A stretch of 64,000 nt of DNA, from contig JBKECK010000111.1 of assembly GCA_047974625.1 (NCBI GenBank), positions 45,211 through 109,210 of the forward strand, read 5' to 3'. A program made the position numbers and the translations under genes. The notes beneath the pieces were generated by a model that was given only the letters and a program-made list of their open reading frames with translations, did not search any database and was not told where the DNA came from. Below are positions 59,129-64,000 of this stretch, one piece after another (position 1 is the stretch's first letter; the number at the start of each line of letters is the position of its first letter). This DNA is from CADEDH01 sp047974625 (GTDB lineage: Bacteria > Actinomycetota > Acidimicrobiia > Acidimicrobiales > SZUA-35).

Positions 59129-59743
59129 GTGGATCCCCTGACCTTCGGGTACTCAGTCGTCACCACGGACGGAGCGGCGGCCACTCAGGCCGACGCCATC
59201 GGCGAGCATCTCGCTTCCCTGCTCGACCGGGGCCAGGTGTACGGCCTATTCGCACCCCTGTTCGGCCTGGCGTCGGACCAGCTGGTGGTGATGACAATGT
59301 GGCCGGACGCGGCCGGTGCCCGCGCCACGGCCCTCGAAGCGCTGCAGTCGGCCCCCGACGTGGTGGAGGTGGCCCACCGGGTCATCGAGTCGACGGCTCG
59401 ACCCGGCGACGGCGACCCTCCGATCCAGCCCGGCATCTATGTGCACCGCAGCTTCGATCTCCGGCCGGCCAAGGTGGAGCAGGCGGTCAGGTTGTCGGTC
59501 GAGGCGTGGGCGTCGTTCGAGGACGTGTTCGACGCCAAGGTCGTCGGCCTGTTCCGCACCTGTGACCTTCCGGAAGAAAAGGCCGAACTGACCCTGCTCA
59601 ACTGGTACCCGGATCTCACGGCGTGGGAGACGTCACGGGACGGGGACATGGCCCCGGAGGCCGCGGCGTTGTTCCAAGAGCGCCGCGATCTGACCGACCG
59701 GACCCGGGCCATCTGCACCCGCCTGCTCACGCCGGGGGACTGA
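59129..59743 (+). CDS. Protein of unknown function, 204 aa, two-fold repeat
   Basis: I do not recognise a family with confidence. The chain looks like two similar alpha/beta halves: LVVMTMWPDAAGARATALEA in the first and LTLLNWYPDLTAWETSRDGD in the second both have a hydrophobic strand, an aromatic-Pro-Asp turn and a helix. This is the look of dimeric alpha/beta-barrel (ABM/NIPSNAP-like) proteins, many of which bind haem or small organics. It has no signal peptide or membrane segment. It follows the aminopeptidase gene on the same strand but has its own -10 box, so it need not be co-transcribed. Confidence 0.65.
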   Translation: MDPLTFGYSVVTTDGAAATQADAIGEHLASLLDRGQVYGLFAPLFGLASDQLVVMTMWPDAAGARATALEALQSAPDVVEVAHRVIESTARPGDGDPPIQPGIYVHRSFDLRPAKVEQAVRLSVEAWASFEDVFDAKVVGLFRTCDLPEEKAELTLLNWYPDLTAWETSRDGDMAPEAAALFQERRDLTDRTRAICTRLLTPGD

Positions 59744-59869
59744 TCGGACCGGTCCCGGCCGACGGCTTCTCGTGGTGGACGATGTCGATGGAGCTGACGG
59801 GTCTGGCCGAGTCGAGGTTGATGGTCCTCGCCCTTGACGGGGAGGGCCAGAGCCGGAGCCCGCTGGCGA

Positions 59870-61046
59870 ACAACGCAACGCGCCCAGCACCTTCGAGGTC
59901 ACCCTGGTCAGCCGCGGATTGAATTGCCGGGCCCTCAGCACATCGTCTGCGGCACGAGACGGCCGCTCGGCGAAGGTTGGATACGCGTGCACCGTCGTGG
60001 AAACAGCGTCGATCTTGGCGCCTCCGGTAATCCAGGCGGTGAGCTCGGCGATCGACTCACCGGCGGTCTCCCCGACGACGGTGTCGCCCACGAGCCGGCG
60101 CCTGGGGTCCCCCACCAGCTCGACCCACCCACGATTCACCCCGTGGGTGACGGCACGGTCGAGGTCGGCATAGTCGTAGTGCCGGATGACGGAGCGCTCC
60201 CCCCAACGTCGCCGAGCGGTGTCGGCATCGAGCCCTACCCTGGCGATCTCGGGGTCGGTGAACGTCACCCACGGGATCGCCCCGTAGTTGACGCTGCGTC
60301 GGGTGCGGAGCATGGCGTTGGTCACCACGAGACGGGCGTGGTGGGCCGCGACGTGGGTGAACGGCATGGCGCCGGCTACGTCGCCCGCGGCCTAGATGTG
60401 GTCACCGGTGGTGGCGAGGCGATCGTCGGTCACGACATGGCCCCGTTCGTCCAGTTCGACGCCGGCCTCATCGAGGCCCGACTCCGCAGTGTTCGGTCGG
60501 CGCCCCACGGCCACCAGGATGCGATCGAACCCGACCGTGGTGCCGTCGTCGAGCCGCAAGGCCCAAGATCCCTCGCCATCGGCGGTGACCGACTCGGCCC
60601 GTAGCCCCGTCCGCACATCGACGCCCTCGCCTCGCAGGCACTCGGCGAGAAACGTGCCGACCTCGGCCCTCTCCCGCGGCACCAGAGCAGGCGGCGCCTC
60701 GACGATCATGACCATCGAACCGAGCCGGGCGAAGGCCTGGCCCAGTTCACAGCCGATAGGACCGCCGCCGAGTACCACCAGCCGCGCCGGTAGTTCGTCG
60801 AGCCCCCAGATGGTGTCCGACGTCAGCGGATCCGCGGCAGGTAAGCCCGCCAATCGGCGGGATCACCGGCCGTGACCCGGTGGCGATCAAGGCGGCCCGG
60901 TAGGACAGCAACCTGCCACCCACCTCGACCCGGCCTCCGCCGAAGAAGCGGCCGCGACCCTCGATCACCTTGACGCCGTGCGCTCGCAGCCGCCCCGGCG
61001 AGTCATGGGGCTCGATGAGCGCCTGAGCGTGACGGACGGTAGCCAT
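59870..61046 (-). pseudogene. Broken FAD-dependent NAD(P)-disulfide oxidoreductase
   Basis: Remains of a mercuric reductase/dihydrolipoamide dehydrogenase-like enzyme. The first ~100 residues, including the FAD GxGxxG and redox Cys pair, are absent. The frame starting at 61046 carries the ALIATGSRPVIPPI segment. It is then shifted near 60850 into the frame with LVVLGGGPIGCELGQAFARL (the NAD-binding motif). A TAG at 60392-60394 interrupts ATTGDHI-stop-AAGDVAGAMP, where relatives have Tyr or Trp. The C-terminal dimer region then continues to about 59870 (VHAYPTFAERPSRAADDVLR). One frameshift, one nonsense codon and a lost N-terminus make function impossible. Confidence 0.85.
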
Positions 61047-61146
61047 GACCCGACCGAGGTCCGCGGTCGTGTTCCCGGACGGTCGAGCCGGGCCTACACG
61101 CCGGTTGCGAGCGGATGGGCGTCCTCTTCAGATCGCTGTTGACCAG

Positions 61147-61152
61147 TAGCGT
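61147..61152 (+). promoter_or_regulatory. -10 box (TAGCGT) for VanZ-like gene
   Basis: TAGCGT, 7 nt, then GTG 61160. It favours GTG 61160 over the in-frame ATG at 61115 (read MGVLFR...). Confidence 0.35.
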
Positions 61153-61159
61153 GAGACTC

Positions 61160-61699
61160 GTGCACATCCTTGGTTACCGGGTGCCGGAGTTGGTCGTCGT
61201 CGGAATCCTGGCGGGCCTGGCCTTGGGTCTTGCCGTCGGGCTGCTCGCACACCGCCGAGGACCGGGGGCGACCCGTCTACTCGGGCTCTCGGGCCTGACC
61301 TTCTTCGTTGCGTTCGTCTTGTCGGTGACACTGGCACCAAGCGGGCGATCGTTCAGCTCGAGCTGCTCGTTGGTCCTGCCCGCCGACACGCTGAGCTGGA
61401 GCGACGACCAGCGGATGCTGAACCTGTTGCTGTTCGTTCCGTTGGGACTGTTCGCCGTTCTGGCTGTCGCTGATCGCGGTCAACGCGTCGCTGTGCCGAT
61501 TGCTCTCGTGGGCTTGTCTGCAGCCGTAGAGGTCCTGCAGAACACGGCCTTCGTCGCTCGATCGTGTGATCTCACGGACCTGTTCGACAACGGCGTCGGC
61601 AGCGTCGCCGGTGCGGCACTCGGGGCCCTGGTAGTCGGTGGCCTATCACTCATCGACTACCAGGGAAGGCGAACACAGCCGGTGCCCTCTCGGACCTGA
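61160..61699 (+). CDS. VanZ-like membrane protein
   Basis: A protein of ~179 aa with four membrane segments, the first two being LVVVGILAGLALGLAVGLLA and LSGLTFFVAFVLSVTLAP. The VanZ-family signature is seen in MLNLLLFVPLGLFAVLA and SAAVEVLQNTAFVARSCDLTD with LFDNGVGSVAGAALGAL after it. VanZ-like proteins are linked to low-level glycopeptide tolerance, but most members have no proven role. G/C bias is slightly weaker than in the core genes. A longer start at ATG 61115 would add 15 residues. It lies in the decayed region next to the broken reductase. Confidence 0.75.
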   Translation: MHILGYRVPELVVVGILAGLALGLAVGLLAHRRGPGATRLLGLSGLTFFVAFVLSVTLAPSGRSFSSSCSLVLPADTLSWSDDQRMLNLLLFVPLGLFAVLAVADRGQRVAVPIALVGLSAAVEVLQNTAFVARSCDLTDLFDNGVGSVAGAALGALVVGGLSLIDYQGRRTQPVPSRT

Positions 61700-61980
61700 G
61701 GCGGCAGGAGCGACCCTCGGAAAGGCCGTTGACCTGGGGTTTTGTTGAGCGGACGACGAGATTCCGGGCCGCGGCATCACCTGCGCGCGAAAACTGCCCG
61801 GGCGCGATTGCGGCACAAATCACCCCACAGGCCCGGACCCGATCCGAGCCCAGGCACCACCCCCCGCAAGGCTGCCCGCCAGTGCAAGGTCGGCCGCCGC
61901 CAACCCCGACAACGCTCAACTCACCGTCCGCGGGCGCGTTTCCGGGCGGCCCACCCAGGCCAACGACGGGTATGAGCGTG
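61700..61980. other. Stretch with no convincing gene
   Basis: Frames on both strands are Pro/Arg-rich shadows without codon bias. I see no repeats, hairpins with U-runs or RNA genes here. Confidence 0.5.
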
Positions 61981-62194
61981 TCAGTCCTTGTCAGGCCAGC
62001 GGTCCGGCCAGATGTCGATGACATGGACCACCATGGCCCCCGGGATAGTCGGACCAGGCGTCGAGACCCACCAAAAGGTGATAGCCGGCGACCTTGCGGG
62101 CGGCCTCGTCGGTCACCCAGGGCAGCTCCGTGGCTAGGTCCGTGCGCGACTTCCCGAGCCACACCCACAAGGGTGTGTCCGTGTGTTCGATCAG
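61981..62194 (-). pseudogene. Frameshifted ~70-aa gene downstream of parE
   Basis: One frame from about 62194 reads like protein (DTPLWVWLGKSRTDLATELP, then AARKVAGYHLLVGLDAWSDY), and another, after a run of five C at about 62036-62040, continues MVVHVIDIWPDRWPDKD to a TGA at 61981. Removing one C joins them into a single ~70-residue protein. Its likely start (CTG 62194) overlaps the parE stop. I do not recognise the family. It could be a decayed third gene of the toxin-antitoxin operon, or intact with a homopolymer sequencing error. Confidence 0.5.
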
Positions 62195-62514
62195 CTGTCG
62201 TCGATGTCGGCCAGTAGGGCAGGAAGGTCTTGGGCGCAGGAGAGCAGGCGAACCACATCGACGTAGTCGCCGCGCTCGAAGTAGAACCATCCAAACGGAA
62301 ATCCGCTGATCCGGAACGAGCGGAGGCCCGGGACGTCGCACAACTCGCCGAGGCGGAGCGAGCCGACGCCTGGCATCTTCTCGATTGTGCGCAGTGTGTC
62401 GACAGCCGTGTCGAAGAATCGCTCGCCGATTTCGTGGCCCGCCTCGGATCGGTAGTAGCGAGTTCTCTCGACCAGGTCGGTCTCGGCAAGGGGGCGCAGC
62501 CGTGCCGAGGTCAC
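62191..62514 (-). CDS. parE: ParE/RelE-family toxin
   Basis: A 107-aa protein of the RelE/ParE superfamily. It has LRPLAETDLVERTRYYRSEA (helical hairpin), ERFFDTAVDTLRTIEKMPGV, and the C-terminal strands GLRSFRISGFPFGWFYFERG and DVVRLLSCAQDLPALL, the last with the usual R-x-L-x-x-x-x-D end. ParE toxins act on DNA gyrase and RelE toxins on ribosome-bound mRNA; the antitoxin type suggests ParE. GTG 62514 overlaps the antitoxin stop as GTGA, the classical coupled arrangement. Confidence 0.88.
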   Translation of the reverse strand: MTSARLRPLAETDLVERTRYYRSEAGHEIGERFFDTAVDTLRTIEKMPGVGSLRLGELCDVPGLRSFRISGFPFGWFYFERGDYVDVVRLLSCAQDLPALLADIDDS

Positions 62515-62762
62515 CGATCGGCGTCGAGAGCGGAGCGGCGAAGCTCGTCGAGCACCTCGTCAGTGATCGGCCGGGCGTCACCTGACCCGAGTCCGTCGGC
62601 GATGAGTCGGCGGAGGTGACGGGCTGCCTGCTCTTGCTGATCTTTGCGGATGAGGTCCCGGAGATACTCGCTGGTGTTGCCGTACTCGCCTGAGCGAACA
62701 CGCTCGGACACGTAGTCGCGCATTGACTCGGGAAGGGCGAAGCTCATCGTGTTCCGGCTCAC
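62511..62762 (-). CDS. parD: ParD-family antitoxin
   Basis: An 83-aa ribbon-helix-helix antitoxin. The N-terminal SRNTMSFALPESMRDYVSER followed by GEYGNTSEYLRDLIRKDQQE is the ParD/CopG DNA-binding fold, and the C-terminal ~35 residues would wrap the toxin. GTG 62762 is chosen because homologues usually begin with a short S-R-x-T-M segment; ATG 62747 is an alternative. It precedes and overlaps parE. Direct/inverted GTTGA repeats upstream are a likely autoregulatory operator. Confidence 0.85.
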   Translation of the reverse strand: MSRNTMSFALPESMRDYVSERVRSGEYGNTSEYLRDLIRKDQQEQAARHLRRLIADGLGSGDARPITDEVLDELRRSALDADR

Positions 62763-62781
62763 ATCACCAGTCTGTCGTGAG

Positions 62782-62799
62782 GTATCAACTGTTGTCAAC
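62782..62799 (-). promoter_or_regulatory. Candidate parDE operator/promoter
   Basis: On the minus strand GTTGACAACAGTTGATAC holds two direct GTTGAYA units, an overlapping CAACTGTTG palindrome and a perfect -35 TTGACA. A -10 17 bp on is weak (ACAGAC). It lies about 20 bp upstream of the parD start, where ParD-type repressors normally bind. Confidence 0.45.
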
Positions 62800-63520
62800 G
62801 CCTGATGTGGCAAGGGGAAGGCGCCGAGTCGGGCTGCGTGTGGGGGTCAGAACTCGGCTGTGGGTGGGCAGGGAAGCCACGCTCGGGCCAAGCCACTCGA
62901 TCAAGGCTGATCCAGTCGGATTCAGTGTGTGCGGTTACGGTGCAAGACGCCGCTCCGACACCATTTGCCGCTGGGTGCCGCCTATTGCCGTTCCCTGCCG
63001 CTAGTTGCCAGGAACGGAGCGGAGACCGAGACGCTCGCTGCAATCCGGGCACGCGACTGGACCTTCGCCTGCCTGAGCTCCGCGTGGAACGTGAGCGTGG
63101 TGTCCAACGCGAGGGTCCGAAAGTTGCATTCCGGCATCGCCGCTGCGCTCAGGACGCTGGAGCACGGCGGGACCGAAGACTGGGCGTGCGACACCCAGCT
63201 CACCGCCTCCCGACGAGCGAGAGTTCCTGGCGCTGCACGAACTGGGGTTCGACAGGCGTTCCGGATTCCTTGGCTCGACGCGGGCGCGGTCCGAATCACT
63301 GTGGCCTCGGAAGGAGGGTCGTTCGCAGCCCGGCGACATCGCCAGAGCGGCTCTCGCCGAGATGTCGAAGCCGGACAACGCGTCCAAGCTTGGGTGCCCG
63401 CGCGCCTGTTGGGGGTTGGGGGTGAGGGGGTGGTGGTGCGCACGCCGCTCTGGTCCTAGATGAATAGCTCCAAGGGGTCTCGCGCTCTGCGCGCGATTAT
63501 CCACCACTGAGGGTGCGAGA
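62800..63520. other. Region without a convincing gene
   Basis: The long frames here (plus strand from 62805 and 62929, minus strand from 63582) are Arg/Ser-rich, lack third-position bias and match nothing I know. Composition is more even than in the core genome. It is probably decayed or intergenic DNA between the toxin-antitoxin pair and the insertion-element-like end. Confidence 0.5.
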
Positions 63521-63567
63521 GGGTCCAGGATCAGCGGTGTACAACACACCCTGATCTCGAAGGACCC
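63521..63567. other. Imperfect inverted repeat before the element-like genes
   Basis: GGGTCC (63521) and GGACCC (to 63567) bracket paired inner blocks ATCAG/CTGAT and GGTGT/ACACC around a short ACA loop, giving a ~47-nt imperfect stem. It might be a hairpin or an end structure of the mobile element. The other end of the element is not in the window. Confidence 0.4.
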
Positions 63568-63587
63568 CGTGTTGAGCGCCACCCTGA

Positions 63588-63787
63588 ATGAGCACGAGCG
63601 ACGGGGATGGCGACATGTTCGTTGAGCACGATCACGTCCTCACTGTGATGGCGCCTTGCTGGGCGTGGCTGATGCCGTTGGCGGTGGAACTGGACCGGTT
63701 GGGGGTGACGAGGCGAGGCTCCAACACGGACTCGCCCTTCCCATCGACGGCGAGCCGATGGACCATGTCGAGGTGGCCGCGCTGTGA
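63588..63787 (+). pseudogene. Small gene with a 1-nt deletion, preceding the DUF6431-like gene
   Basis: From ATG 63588 the frame reads SDGDGDMFVEHDHVLTVMAP and WLMPLAVELDRLGV. Near 63707 the sensible reading moves by one base to DEARLQHGLALPIDGEPMDH and ends VEVAAL at TGA 63785-63787. Adding one G at TTGGGGGTG-ACG joins both parts into a ~66-aa protein. Its stop codon overlaps the start of the next gene (TGATG), as in an intact operon. The family is unknown to me; a sequencing error is possible. Confidence 0.5.
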
Positions 63788-64000
63788 TGCTTCTATTCCC
63801 TGATCTCCAGGCTGGTGAGAAGGCGCTGGCCGCCGGCGACATCGACTGCCCAACCCAGGACTGCGACGGCCACGTCGCCCCGTGGGGCCACGCCGCCCCC
63901 CGGCGGGTTCGTGTCGCCATCGATCGTGTCATCACGATCCGGCACCGACGGGGCCGCTGCGCCCGCTGCGGCCACAGCCACGTCCTGTCGGGTCTGGTCA
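63787..64000 (+). CDS. N-terminal part of a DUF6431-like / transposase zinc-finger protein
   Basis: The first 71 codons of a gene that leaves the window. It has two Cys pairs, CPTQDC and CARC with GHSHVL, separated by the WGHAAPRRVRVAIDR stretch. This matches the zinc-finger N-terminus of DUF6431-type and IS-associated proteins (C-P-x-C-x-G..., W-G-x-x-x-R-R-x-R, R-C-x-x-C-G-x-T/S-H-V-L). It probably belongs to an insertion element or its helper gene. ATG 63787 overlaps the preceding stop codon. Confidence 0.6.
   Translation, partial: MLLFPDLQAGEKALAAGDIDCPTQDCDGHVAPWGHAAPRRVRVAIDRVITIRHRRGRCARCGHSHVLSGLV

Noticed and set aside
62929..63459. 176-aa plus-strand frame and its neighbours
   Set aside because: There is no third-position bias, the composition is Arg/Ala-rich, and overlapping frames on both strands look equally poor.

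Overview
The window looks like chromosomal DNA of a high-GC actinobacterium, most likely of class Acidimicrobiia or a close relative. This placement is an inference, and no marker gene settles it. Coding regions end codons almost always in G or C. Many start codons sit 6-8 nt after a TANNNT-like -10 box with no room for a ribosome binding site (leaderless transcripts). The gene content is actinobacterial: IniB/IniA/IniC homologues, a class F-like sortase with a DUF4397 protein, a Tad secretion/pilus operon, a large LAL regulator and a mycobacterial-style thiolase. I found no tRNA, rRNA or CRISPR array.

Region by region. 1-13 kb holds housekeeping and lipid/CoA metabolism: a truncated GntR/MocR regulator, an alkylsulfatase-like MBL protein, TesB with an MFS transporter, a HIT protein, an enoyl-CoA hydratase, a methyltransferase, YggT, a GNAT-CBS fusion, an ACT protein, an NtaA-type flavin monooxygenase, a secreted D,D-peptidase-like coiled-coil protein and a family III CoA transferase. 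13.4-17.1 kb has a D-2-hydroxyacid dehydrogenase, then MetB and cystathionine beta-synthase. 17.1-20.2 kb is one large RND/MMPL-like membrane protein with a proline-rich repeat tail. 20.3-27.9 kb has a thiolase-like protein, OtsA, AroA, small proteins, NudC and a conserved protein of unknown function.

28-41.8 kb is the most interesting part and reads as one cell-envelope locus. On the plus strand a pseudokinase-transmembrane-DUF4397 protein overlaps its own sortase by 4 nt. Convergent to it, on the minus strand, an IniB-like repeat protein is followed by two dynamin-like GTPases (IniA-like, IniC-like) and a LAL regulator, the last three with overlapping ends. Divergent from iniB is a membrane-anchored Hsp70-type ATPase that has no substrate-binding domain and carries a Ser/Thr-rich outer stalk. 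An imperfect inverted repeat lies in the shared iniB/hsp70 promoter region.

41.9-52.2 kb is a ten-gene minus-strand Tad operon: CpaB-like, CpaE/TadZ-like, TadA, TadB, TadC, four small TadE/pilin-like proteins and, last, a 1277-aa membrane protein with two LysM domains outside and a BTAD/SARP-type output domain inside. Nearly all junctions overlap by 4 nt. Its upstream side is a gene-poor, less GC-rich stretch (52.2-53.4 kb).

53.4-59.7 kb has a small catabolic-looking operon (25-aa leader ORF, serine hydrolase, flavin-dependent oxidoreductase, alpha/beta hydrolase), a corrinoid adenosyltransferase, aminopeptidase P and an unknown protein. 59.8-64 kb is decayed accessory DNA: a broken FAD disulfide reductase, a VanZ-like protein, a ParDE-type toxin-antitoxin pair followed by a frameshifted small gene, a long stretch without a convincing gene, and the start of an apparent insertion element that runs off the right edge.
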